From NCBI GenBank assembly GCA_949373255.1, contig CASICS010000006.1, forward strand, positions 1 to 59,272: a stretch of 59,272 nucleotides of DNA, in the 5' to 3' direction. This stretch comes from an uncultured SAR86 cluster bacterium (GTDB taxonomy: Bacteria > Pseudomonadota > Gammaproteobacteria > Magnimaribacterales > AG-339-G14). The notes beneath the pieces are model-generated. The model saw only the letters and a list, made by a program, of their open reading frames with translations, was not told the origin of the DNA and did no database searches. The stretch's first letter is position 1; the number at the start of each line of letters is the position of its first letter. Made by a program: the position numbers and the translations under genes. Positions 33,223 to 42,585 of the stretch are shown piece by piece.

Positions 33223-35123
33223 ATAATTCTCATCCTTTATCTTCATTAACCTCTGAAGAAATTGAAAAAGCCGTAACTCTTTTTAGATCATCGAAACAAA
33301 CAGATAGAGACTCTTTATTCAGCTACATATCATTGGTAGAGCCAGATAAAGAATTTATAAAAAAATTCTGCAAAGGCGAAACTTTTTCAAGAATCATAAA
33401 AATTGTCGGATTAGATTCTCAATCTATTGGTTTTGAAACTGAAATAAACCTATCTGATGAAAAAATTATATCTCATAAAAAACTTTCTCCAGAATCACAA
33501 CCCACATACTTCGTAGGAGAAATTTTTTCCGCAATAATGCTCGTCTTAGAAAATGAGGACTATAAACAGGCTTTAAAAAAAAGAGGCATTACAAATTTAG
33601 ATTTGATTCATATTGATCCTTGGCCAGGAGGCGGAATCGTAAGTAAAAACTTAAAGGAAGGTCATAGAGCATTAAAAGCAATCTCTTTCTTAAAAGAAAG
33701 TCCTCAAGATAATGGATACGCGAAACCCATTCAAGGGCTAATAGTTCATATAGATCTTACAGACATGAAAATCATAGAAGTAGAAGATCAAGGTCTTACT
33801 GATATTCCTAAAGCCAGCGCAAGATATGATGCTAAATCTCAAAAAGAATTGAGAAATCAGCCTAAAGAAATTTCTATAACCCAGCCTCAAGGAGTTGGAT
33901 TTAAAGTTGATGATAATCACATTTCTTGGGAAGGGTGGGACGTAAGAATTTTTATAGATCCTCTTGGCGGCTTAGTTTTGCAAAATTTGTGTTTTGATAA
34001 ACGACCAATTCTCTATCGAGCTGGCATGTCAGATATGGTTGTCCCCTATGGCACTTCAGATCCCATGCACTCGTGGAAAGCTGTTCATGACGGAACAGAG
34101 TATGGATTTGGAGCCATGGCTAACTCTTTAACTTTAGGTTGCGATTGCTTGGGAGAGATTCATTATTTTGATTCTCATCAGCTTGCATATGACGGTTCAG
34201 TAAATACTTTAGAAAATGCTATATGTTTGCACGAAGAAGACTATGGCGTTCAGTGGAAACATACCGACACACTCGGAGAGGGATTTAGTGAAGTTCGAAG
34301 ATCAAGAAGATTAGTAATAAGCTCTTTTTCTACAGTCGGAAATTATGATTATGGAATTTTTTGGTACTTATATTTAGATGGAACCATAGAATGCGAAATG
34401 AAATTAACTGGAATAATTGGAATAAGCGCTTTCAATAAAAATATTCATAAATCTGATCAAGATTTAAAGATTACTAAAGAACTAGTCTCTCCAATTCATC
34501 AACATTTATTTAATGTACGAATGGATTGGTTTATTGATGGCGGAACGAATCAGCTAACCGAAATAGATGTTAAGGCACTGCCCATGGATTCTGAAAATCC
34601 ACATGGAACTCAATTCAAAGCTTTCACTAAAAATTTTTCTAATGAAGGTGAAGCGAAAAGAAAAACATCTTCTAAAAAAAGTAGAGTTTGGAAGATATCT
34701 AATCCAAGTAAAAAAAACGGAGTAGGGAATCCAACGGCTTATAAAATTCTGCCAGGTAATACGCCTGTTCTTTTGTCTAATGCTAATTCTCCAATAGGAC
34801 ATAGAGCTTCTTTCGCAAAATATAATCTTTGGGCCACTCCTTTTGAAAAAGATGAGATTTATGGAGCAGGAACTCATACAGTGATGCATTCGGGTCAAGG
34901 GGGTTTAGATGAAATAACTTCTAAAAACAGGGACATTAGTAATTGCGATCTAGTTACTTGGCATACTTTTGGAGTAACACATATCCCGCGCCCTGAAGAT
35001 TGGCCGGTAATGCCAGTTGAATATTGCGGGTTTCATCTAATCCCAGTCGGATTTTTTGATCAAAATCCAACTATAAATCTTCCTCCTAGTTGTAAATCAA
35101 CTAGCAAATCTAATAAAGATTAA
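33219..35123 (+). CDS. Copper-containing primary amine oxidase (cytosolic type)
   Basis: TPQ-site VGNYDYGIFWYLYLDGTIECEMKLTGI; YGTSDPMHSWKAVHDGTEYGFG; HQHLFNVRMDW; WHTFGVTHIPRPEDWPVMPVEYCGFHLIPVGFFDQNP. Confidence 0.95.
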   Translation: MNNSHPLSSLTSEEIEKAVTLFRSSKQTDRDSLFSYISLVEPDKEFIKKFCKGETFSRIIKIVGLDSQSIGFETEINLSDEKIISHKKLSPESQPTYFVGEIFSAIMLVLENEDYKQALKKRGITNLDLIHIDPWPGGGIVSKNLKEGHRALKAISFLKESPQDNGYAKPIQGLIVHIDLTDMKIIEVEDQGLTDIPKASARYDAKSQKELRNQPKEISITQPQGVGFKVDDNHISWEGWDVRIFIDPLGGLVLQNLCFDKRPILYRAGMSDMVVPYGTSDPMHSWKAVHDGTEYGFGAMANSLTLGCDCLGEIHYFDSHQLAYDGSVNTLENAICLHEEDYGVQWKHTDTLGEGFSEVRRSRRLVISSFSTVGNYDYGIFWYLYLDGTIECEMKLTGIIGISAFNKNIHKSDQDLKITKELVSPIHQHLFNVRMDWFIDGGTNQLTEIDVKALPMDSENPHGTQFKAFTKNFSNEGEAKRKTSSKKSRVWKISNPSKKNGVGNPTAYKILPGNTPVLLSNANSPIGHRASFAKYNLWATPFEKDEIYGAGTHTVMHSGQGGLDEITSKNRDISNCDLVTWHTFGVTHIPRPEDWPVMPVEYCGFHLIPVGFFDQNPTINLPPSCKSTSKSNKD

Positions 35124-36268
35124 AGTTCGTTTACAATTGCTTCCATTCCCAGCAATACCGAAGCGTAGAGATTATTATCAGCGGGTTGAGGATGCGAAGA
35201 AAACTTAACAATTACTATATTTGCTAGTTGATTTACATAAATTGTTTGTCCATAAATACCAATACAAATCATAGTGTTAGGGTTTGCTATCCAAAGTTGA
35301 TTTTTGTAGTGTCCTTCAGGAAACATCAAACCATAATCGCTCTCTGAAAATATCTTTCTAAGATGCGTGCTTCCTTCTTTTGTTGATTCTATCCAGGATG
35401 CCGGAATGATTTGTTCATTATTATAGAATCCATCATGAAGAAGCATTAACCCAAATCTTGCTAAGTCTCTTGCGCATGCATTCATACCTGCTCCCATATA
35501 AGGAAATCCAGCTTCATCTTTGACTATTAAGGCTTCTTGTTCCGATCCAAGTTTTTGCCATAAATATTTTTCTAATAACTTACTAAATTTCTCATCAGTC
35601 GCTCTTTCAATAACCATAACAATAATATTTGTGAGCACAGTTCGATAATGATATTTTTCTCCATCTTTTTGGTCTTTATCTTTTAAAGATAAAGCAAAAT
35701 CAAAAAGATTTTCTGATGAGTTTTTTTTCCTTAAATCAGGTCGCCAGCCTACAACTGCGGATTCATGCCAAAAATCTGCATTGTTATCATTATAATCTTC
35801 TCCGAAAGTTACAGCTGCGGTCATATCTAAAGCATGCTGAAGAGTGGTATTAGAAAAAGCAGTTCCTTTAAATTCTGGAATATAGAAAGGGATTTCTTTA
35901 TTAGGATCAATTTTACCATTTTCAATAAAAATCCCTGCTAGCATTCCAACAAATGATTTTGAGATAGAGTTCATTAAATGAAGGCTGCTAGAATTCATTT
36001 CATTAAAGTATTCTTCAAAAATGAGCTCATCACCTTTTAAAACTAGAAATGCATCCGTATAAGTTGATTTGAGCATATCGGATATAGATTTCTTTCCGTC
36101 TAAATCCTCAAATTCAATAGATTTAATTGGTCTTAGATTTTCTACAATTTTTGAAGGTTTATCATTTCCCTTTTTTAAACTAATCACTGGGAAGATAGAT
36201 CTTATATTTTGAAAACTTTTTCTATTATTTTGAGGTTGAAGCCAATTAGTAGAGTTAATTTCTTTCAT
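35120..36268 (-). CDS. Serine hydrolase, beta-lactamase/6-aminohexanoate-dimer-hydrolase-like
   Basis: SISKSFVGMLAGIFIENGKIDPN (SxxK), YHYRTVLTNIIVMVIERATD. Confidence 0.85.
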   Translation of the reverse strand: MKEINSTNWLQPQNNRKSFQNIRSIFPVISLKKGNDKPSKIVENLRPIKSIEFEDLDGKKSISDMLKSTYTDAFLVLKGDELIFEEYFNEMNSSSLHLMNSISKSFVGMLAGIFIENGKIDPNKEIPFYIPEFKGTAFSNTTLQHALDMTAAVTFGEDYNDNNADFWHESAVVGWRPDLRKKNSSENLFDFALSLKDKDQKDGEKYHYRTVLTNIIVMVIERATDEKFSKLLEKYLWQKLGSEQEALIVKDEAGFPYMGAGMNACARDLARFGLMLLHDGFYNNEQIIPASWIESTKEGSTHLRKIFSESDYGLMFPEGHYKNQLWIANPNTMICIGIYGQTIYVNQLANIVIVKFSSHPQPADNNLYASVLLGMEAIVNEL

Positions 36269-36345
36269 AAAGAAAATTTATTTGTTGTTTGAATAAAATA
36301 AATATTAAGCTAAATTAACACTATTGAAAAGTTAAAGGAGACTCA

Positions 36346-36807
36346 ATGAAAAAATTTATATTTATACCCTTAATGTTGTTGTCTTTATCAGCTATCGCAT
36401 ATCACCACTCTGGAGAAGAGCTTTCTCCAATTGATACTGTTAAAAAAGCCTATTCAACTTTTGCTTTGGGAGATACAGAAGCCTGGGCCAAATTACACAC
36501 AAATGATTTAAAATTTACAGTTCACGGAAAACTTCCTCATTCGGGTACGCACATTGGAACAGAATCAGTCATTAAAAATGTCTTCCAGGTCATTCCTGTA
36601 CACTGGCCTAAATTCCAGTTAGAAATGTTAAATATAGACTCAGTTGAGGGAAAACTCGGTACTACGGTTTATGTGCTTCACAAATTAACAGCAGAGAATC
36701 TAAATACGTATGCTCTTCATATGTTTACCTTAGAAGGTAACAAGATCAAGACTTTTTCTGCATGGGATGACTTCGATTCAATGCGACAAGCAATGGTTAA
36801 AAACTAA
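36346..36807 (+). CDS. SnoaL-like / NTF2-family protein with signal peptide
   Basis: SPIDTVKKAYSTFALGDTEAWAKLHTNDLKFTVHGKLPHSG... cone-fold pattern. Confidence 0.75.
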   Translation: MKKFIFIPLMLLSLSAIAYHHSGEELSPIDTVKKAYSTFALGDTEAWAKLHTNDLKFTVHGKLPHSGTHIGTESVIKNVFQVIPVHWPKFQLEMLNIDSVEGKLGTTVYVLHKLTAENLNTYALHMFTLEGNKIKTFSAWDDFDSMRQAMVKN

Positions 36808-36878
36808 GACACTTTATTAAATGCTTTTAGCAATTTCATCAGAATGATAAATTAACTTTTAAAATATAAGGACTATTA

Positions 36879-38771
36879 ATGGCTGCTAATAAAGAAATAC
36901 TTGACTTCGATCCTGATTTATTGAGAAATAAATATCGGGAAGAGAGAGATAAAAGACTTAGATCAGATGGAAATGATCAATATCAGGAAGTCGAAGGAGA
37001 TTTCACATATTTTGTCGACGACCCTTATGTTGACGAAAAAATTGAGAGAAATTCAATTACAGATGAAATTGAAGTCGCTATTATTGGTGGTGGTTTTGGT
37101 GGGATATTAGCTGCAGCTCGATTAAAAGAAGCTGGCATTGAAGATTTCAAAATCTTTGAAAAAGGTGGAGATTTTGGAGGCACATGGTATTGGAATAGAT
37201 ATCCTGGAGCTTCATGTGACATTGAGTCTTATATTTATTTTCCTCTTTTAGAGCAAACAAAATTTATTCCTAAGCAGAAATATACCAATGCTCCAGAGAC
37301 TCTGGAATATATTGGCGTTATTGCAGAAAAATATGGCCTCAAAGAAAGAGCCGTCTTTCAAACAGAAATCACAGATGTAACTTGGTCTGATGAAAAAAAA
37401 CTTTGGAATATATCCACGAACAAAGGTGATTCCATTAATGCTAAGTTTGTTGTGCATTCTAATGGGCCCTTAAATAGGCCCAAGCTTCCAGCGATAGAAG
37501 GAATAGATAAATATCAAGGTCATACCTTTCACACTAGTAGATGGGACTATAAATTCACTGGTGGAAGTGCAAAAGGAAATTTAGACGGCCTTAACGATAA
37601 AAAAGTAGCAATCATAGGAACGGGCGCCACCGCAGTTCAATGCATCCCACACTTAGGTGAATCTGCTCAAGAACTTTTTGTTTTTCAAAGAACCCCCTCA
37701 TCTATTGATGAGAGAAATAATAAGGACACTGACGAGAGTTGGTTTGAATCTCTCCAGCCAGGATGGCATGAAAAAAGGAGAGAGAATTTTGAAGGGTTCC
37801 TGACGGGAAGTTTTCAAAAAGAGGATCTTGTAAACGATGGCTGGACTGAAATATTCAGAACCATTTTGGGTAGCATTAGAAATAACGCGCCGTCAAAATT
37901 AAGGTTTGCCTATTGGGCTGTAGGCGGAATTTTTTCTAAGAGATTTTATCGTCTTGGTTTGAAAGATTACATGATGGAAAAGTTTATTGATTACGTCGGC
38001 AAAGAGAATCTTTCTAATCAAGTTGAGATGGTAGATTTCGCGAAAATGGAAAAAATACGTGCTCGAGCAAATGAAATAGTAAAAGATCCAGAAACCGCTG
38101 AATCTTTAAAACCCTACTATCGTCAGTTTTGTAAAAGACCATGCTTTCATGACGAATATTTAAAAACTTATAATAGAGATAACGTTACTTTGGTTGATAC
38201 CAATGGCAAGGGGTTAGAAAAAATAACTGAAAAAGGTATTTACTTCGATGGCAAGGAATATGAAGTTGATTGCATAATATTTGCAACCGGCTTTGAAGTA
38301 GGAACTGATTACACTCGAAGAAGCGGCTACGAGATTCATGGAAAAAAAGGACTGACTCTTTCCAAAAAGTGGAAAGACGGTATTTCATCGTTTCATGGAA
38401 TGCACTGCAGGGGATTCCCGAATACTTTCTTTTTCGGCCCAACTCAAGGAGGTTTTACCGCCAATTACACTCACTCATTAGATGAGCAAAGTATTCATCT
38501 TTCATACATATTAAAAACTATGAAAGAAAAAAAGTTGAACTTTGTTGAGGCCTCTCAAGAAGGCGAAGAGAAATGGGTTAAGACAATAATAGACAAAGCC
38601 AGAGATATGCAATCTTTTCAGGAAAGTTGCACCCCTGGATATTACAATAACGAAGGGAAATTAAATACCGCTCCCCAAAATAACGTTTATGGTGGCGGAT
38701 CTCTAGAATTTTTCAAGTTGATGAAAAAATGGCGAAAGAAAGGAAAACTTGAAGATTTAGAACTTGCATAG
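36879..38771 (+). CDS. Flavin-containing (Baeyer-Villiger-type) monooxygenase
   Basis: IIGGGFGGILAAARLKEAG, GGTWYWNRYPGASCDIESYIY, YQGHTFHTSRWDY (BVMO-like fingerprint), IIGTGATAVQCIPHL. Confidence 0.92.
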   Translation: MAANKEILDFDPDLLRNKYREERDKRLRSDGNDQYQEVEGDFTYFVDDPYVDEKIERNSITDEIEVAIIGGGFGGILAAARLKEAGIEDFKIFEKGGDFGGTWYWNRYPGASCDIESYIYFPLLEQTKFIPKQKYTNAPETLEYIGVIAEKYGLKERAVFQTEITDVTWSDEKKLWNISTNKGDSINAKFVVHSNGPLNRPKLPAIEGIDKYQGHTFHTSRWDYKFTGGSAKGNLDGLNDKKVAIIGTGATAVQCIPHLGESAQELFVFQRTPSSIDERNNKDTDESWFESLQPGWHEKRRENFEGFLTGSFQKEDLVNDGWTEIFRTILGSIRNNAPSKLRFAYWAVGGIFSKRFYRLGLKDYMMEKFIDYVGKENLSNQVEMVDFAKMEKIRARANEIVKDPETAESLKPYYRQFCKRPCFHDEYLKTYNRDNVTLVDTNGKGLEKITEKGIYFDGKEYEVDCIIFATGFEVGTDYTRRSGYEIHGKKGLTLSKKWKDGISSFHGMHCRGFPNTFFFGPTQGGFTANYTHSLDEQSIHLSYILKTMKEKKLNFVEASQEGEEKWVKTIIDKARDMQSFQESCTPGYYNNEGKLNTAPQNNVYGGGSLEFFKLMKKWRKKGKLEDLELA

Positions 38772-38802
38772 CAATATTTCTTAACAAAAAAAAGGGGCAA
38801 TA

Positions 38803-40026
38803 ATGACGACGAATTATCCAACTGGAGGGTTTTGTGATCCTCAGTTTAAAAAAATAGAGGAAATCTTTAACCAAGCCATTGAGTCAGGTCATGAAGTTGG
38901 CGCTTCTCTCGCTATAGAACATAAGGGAAAACTAGTTGTTAGTTTATTTGGCGGACACAAAGACCAAGAAAGAACTTCGTCTTGGGAAAAAGACACTTGG
39001 GTTAATGTTTTTTCTGTAACTAAGGCAGTAACTGCAACTTGCATCGCAAGGTTAATAGAGGAAGGTAAGCTTGATGTGAGCAAACCAGTTTCATTTTATT
39101 GGCCGGAATATGGCTGCAACGGCAAAGAAAATACTAAAGTTAGTGACTTTTTGTGTCATCGTGCTGGAGCGTTTGGTTTTCAAGACGGCGTGCCGAATAT
39201 TAAATGGACTAATTGGCATGGTTTTATAAAAGCATTAGAAGTACAAAAGCCGTTTAGAGAGCCAGGATCATCTCAGGGTTATCACGCTCTTACATATGGC
39301 TGGCTTGTTGGGGAGCTTATTAGACGAGTAGATGGCAGAACCGCTGGGAAATATTTCAAAGAAGAGATAGCTAAGCCATTTGGCATAGATTTTAAGATAG
39401 GTTTAGATGAGGAAGACTTTGATAACTGCGCAGATACATTAATGTTAGAAAATTCTGGAATAGGATCAAACTCTTTAGGTTTATTTAAATACATACCAGA
39501 TTTTTTTCTGCCTCGTGGTTTAAAAAACTTCAAGAAAGCTTTAATTGGAGGAGATTTCACAGTTGCCTTTGAAAGCCTTGAAAATGAGAATATGGGAGAT
39601 GTAAATAGTCCAGATTGGAGAATGTCAGAAATTCCATCCGCCAATGGCCACGGCTCCGCGGAAAGCCTTGCTAAGCTTTATGGAAATTTAATTTTAAGTG
39701 GTAAAGATAAAGAAAGATCAATTCTAAAACCAGAAACTTTAAAAGAGGTTACAAAAGTATATTCCTCCGAGCCAGATTCTGTCTTAATGGGAGGAGACAT
39801 GTCGTTTGGGCTTGGCTATATGTTGCATAATAAATTATCTAAATTCGAAACGTCTAGAAAGTACTACGAAGGATATTTTGGACACTCGGGGATTGGCGGA
39901 GCCGTAGCTTTCGGAGATGTTGAAAAAGAAATAGGATTTGGATTTATCTGTAATAAACAACATAAATTAAATGAGCTTTATAAAACTTCTAATGAGCTTT
40001 CTAAGGCATTAATTTCAATAATATAA
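38803..40026 (+). CDS. EstB-type serine hydrolase (class C beta-lactamase-related esterase)
   Basis: VFSVTKAVTATCIARLIEEGKLD (SxxK), YHALTYGWLVGELIRRVDGR, GHSGIGGAVAFGD. Confidence 0.9.
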   Translation: MTTNYPTGGFCDPQFKKIEEIFNQAIESGHEVGASLAIEHKGKLVVSLFGGHKDQERTSSWEKDTWVNVFSVTKAVTATCIARLIEEGKLDVSKPVSFYWPEYGCNGKENTKVSDFLCHRAGAFGFQDGVPNIKWTNWHGFIKALEVQKPFREPGSSQGYHALTYGWLVGELIRRVDGRTAGKYFKEEIAKPFGIDFKIGLDEEDFDNCADTLMLENSGIGSNSLGLFKYIPDFFLPRGLKNFKKALIGGDFTVAFESLENENMGDVNSPDWRMSEIPSANGHGSAESLAKLYGNLILSGKDKERSILKPETLKEVTKVYSSEPDSVLMGGDMSFGLGYMLHNKLSKFETSRKYYEGYFGHSGIGGAVAFGDVEKEIGFGFICNKQHKLNELYKTSNELSKALISII

Positions 40027-40036
40027 CGGTGATAAA

Positions 40037-40429
40037 ATGTTCAGCCATATAATGATCGGAGCAAATGATATAGAAAAGTCAAAAATTTTCTACGATGAGA
40101 TTTTAGGAGTTTTAGGGTGCAAGCCTGGAAGGTTTTTTCCTAACTTAACAGGGCAAACAAGATATTTTTACTTCCATAACAATATGACTTTTTGCATATC
40201 GGAGCCGATTGATGATGAGCCTGCTACGCACGGAAACGGAACTACTATAGGTTTTAGTGTGAAGGATCCCGACGAAGGGAATGCATGGCATGCGGCAGGA
40301 ATAAAAAACGGCGGCACCACATGCGAAGGTCCCCCAGGAATTCGCGAAGGCGATGGCTATAAAATGTATCTAGCATATTTGCGAGACCCTTCGGGAAACA
40401 AACTATGTGGGTTTTTAAATTTTGGTTAA
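40037..40429 (+). CDS. VOC/glyoxalase-family protein
   Basis: FSHIMIGANDIEKSKIFYDEILGVLG ... YLAYLRDPSGNKLCGF. Confidence 0.88.
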   Translation: MFSHIMIGANDIEKSKIFYDEILGVLGCKPGRFFPNLTGQTRYFYFHNNMTFCISEPIDDEPATHGNGTTIGFSVKDPDEGNAWHAAGIKNGGTTCEGPPGIREGDGYKMYLAYLRDPSGNKLCGFLNFG

Positions 40430-41064
40430 CTAAATACCCAAAGAAAATAGTGTTTAAAATTCACTGGTTAACTTTTTACTTAGCATATTTAATTTTTTTC
40501 TTATGGTATACAAATCTGTCAGGACCCCTTTCTGATTCTGAAATATCTAATCAAATAATAAGAATTCAAGAGAATCCTAATTACTTAGAAGACGAAAAAG
40601 AAAATCTCATAAAATTTATTAAAAAAGATGATGGTGGAGATTTTTACATGGTTAATTTTATAGATTTCAATGAAAACCCTCCGACCCTAGAAGCTACCGG
40701 TGAAAACGCTCCAGCGTCAGCGCTTATCGATTATTATATGGAATACATGTATCCAGTATTATTTAAAAGAGCATCTCATCCAGTTTTCTACGGCGAAGTA
40801 TCTGCTAATGCTTTGGATAATATAGGAGCAGAAGAAAATAAAGAATGGGATGTTGTAGGAATTGTTAGGTATCGAAGTATAAGAGATTTATTAGAGATTA
40901 GTGGCAACGAAACTTTTAGAGATAGGCATATTTATAAAATAGGAGCTATGTCAAAAACCATAGCTATTCCTGTTCCTTCTCCTTTCTTAATAGATTTAAG
41001 AGTTTTTATCTTTATGCTTTTATTAATCATTGCTTTAATAACAGACAGAATAAGGAAAAGATAA
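40405..41064 (+). CDS. Membrane-anchored protein with DUF1330-like core
   Basis: Hydrophobic helix at each end; core FYMVNFIDFNEN...LIDYYMEYMYPVLFKRASHPVFYGEVSANALDN...EWDVVGIVRYRSIRDLLEI resembles the DUF1330/dabb pattern. Confidence 0.55.
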   Translation: MWVFKFWLTKYPKKIVFKIHWLTFYLAYLIFFLWYTNLSGPLSDSEISNQIIRIQENPNYLEDEKENLIKFIKKDDGGDFYMVNFIDFNENPPTLEATGENAPASALIDYYMEYMYPVLFKRASHPVFYGEVSANALDNIGAEENKEWDVVGIVRYRSIRDLLEISGNETFRDRHIYKIGAMSKTIAIPVPSPFLIDLRVFIFMLLLIIALITDRIRKR

Positions 41065-41155
41065 AGATAATTTTTTTTGTACCTTTTATTAGTCGAACAA
41101 AAATTTAAAAAATTAGTTAAAGTTACTAACTAAAATCAAACCACTTGAGGAATAT

Positions 41156-42289
41156 ATGACAACTACATCAAAAGAAATAAGAACCGAAATCAATGCTGAG
41201 GGAAAGCTAAATCTTTCGATTACTACATCTGAAATTCCAGCTCCTGGAGACGATGAAGTATTAATTAAAGTAGAGGCTGCTCCTATTAATCCCTCTGATC
41301 TTGGATTATTAATTAGTTTTGCTGCAGACCTTGGAAGCATTACTTCAACTGGATCTGGAGATGAAACGGTAACTTCTTTTGGAATTCACCCAGCTCTTAT
41401 GCAGTCTTTAAAACCCAGAGTTGGCTTATCAATGAAAGCTGGAAACGAAGGCGGAGGAGTAGTAATTGATGCTGGAAAAAATGCTAAAGATTTAATAGGG
41501 AAAACTGTAGGTGTTGCTGGCGGAGAAATGTATTCGCAATATAGATGTTTACCAGCAATGAGTTGTTTGGTTATGAATGAAGGTACAACTTCTTCAGAAG
41601 CCGCTTCTTCTTTTGTAAATCCATTAACAGCTTTAGGCTTTACGGAAACCATGAGATTGGAAAACCACACGGCACTAGTGCACACAGCTGCAGCATCTAA
41701 TTTAGGGCAAATGCTCATAAAAATATGTGCAGCTGATTCGATCCCTTTAATTAATATTGTTAGAAAACAAGAGCAAGTAGACCTCTTGAAAGGTCTGGGC
41801 GCTAAATACGTTTTAAATACATCTGATGCAGACTTTATGGGTAATCTAATAGAAGCTTTAGTTGAAACTGGAGCAACATTAGGATTTGATGCAACTGGAG
41901 GAGGAAACGATGGGAAACTACCAGGACAGATTCTATCCGCAATGGAAATTGCAGCAAACAAAAGTGCTAAAGAGTACAGCCGTTATGGTTCAGATACATA
42001 TAAGCAAGTTTACATATATGGCGGACTAGATCCCTCACCAACAATCTTAAATAGATCTTTTGGACTTTCGTGGGGATTAGGTGGCTGGTTATTGACTCCG
42101 TTCATTGGCAGAGTTGGTATGGAAAAATTCCAAGCTATGCGAGATAGAGTTGCAAAAGAAATTACAACAACTTTTGCGAGTAATTACACACAAGAAATTT
42201 CTTTAGAAGAAATGCTCGAGCCAGAAATAATTAAAACTTATGCAAAACAAGCTACAGGAACAAAATTTTTAGTAACACCGCATAAATGA
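41156..42289 (+). CDS. Zinc-binding-type dehydrogenase / quinone oxidoreductase-like MDR protein
   Basis: EIPAPGDDEVLIKVEAAPINPSDLG; GNEGGGVVIDAGKNAKDLIGKTVGV; VHTAAASNLGQMLIKI. Confidence 0.88.
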   Translation: MTTTSKEIRTEINAEGKLNLSITTSEIPAPGDDEVLIKVEAAPINPSDLGLLISFAADLGSITSTGSGDETVTSFGIHPALMQSLKPRVGLSMKAGNEGGGVVIDAGKNAKDLIGKTVGVAGGEMYSQYRCLPAMSCLVMNEGTTSSEAASSFVNPLTALGFTETMRLENHTALVHTAAASNLGQMLIKICAADSIPLINIVRKQEQVDLLKGLGAKYVLNTSDADFMGNLIEALVETGATLGFDATGGGNDGKLPGQILSAMEIAANKSAKEYSRYGSDTYKQVYIYGGLDPSPTILNRSFGLSWGLGGWLLTPFIGRVGMEKFQAMRDRVAKEITTTFASNYTQEISLEEMLEPEIIKTYAKQATGTKFLVTPHK

Positions 42290-42537
42290 TCAAAAGAATT
42301 ATTGGCGTATCGCTAATATTTATTTCGGCCGCTTATATTCCTATTATCGGAGCTATAGCAGTAAATTCATCTTTTTCTATTGCAGAAAAAGGAATCTATA
42401 GTGCAATTGTTTACGGGCTTAGTTGGGGAGTGCTCTTTTTAGGAATATATTGGGCTGGCCCAGAATTAGTAAAAAAACTTAAAGACTATTATCAAAGATT
42501 TAGAAATAAAATTTTCAATAAAAAAAAGGATTTATAG
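42286..42537 (+). CDS. Small membrane protein of unknown function
   Basis: 83 aa, two TM segments; ATG overlaps the previous stop (ATGA). Confidence 0.5.
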   Translation: MIKRIIGVSLIFISAAYIPIIGAIAVNSSFSIAEKGIYSAIVYGLSWGVLFLGIYWAGPELVKKLKDYYQRFRNKIFNKKKDL

Positions 42538-42585
42538 CTTTTAAGTTTTAGTTCATTAAGATATCTTTTATAAAATTTTTTTTAA

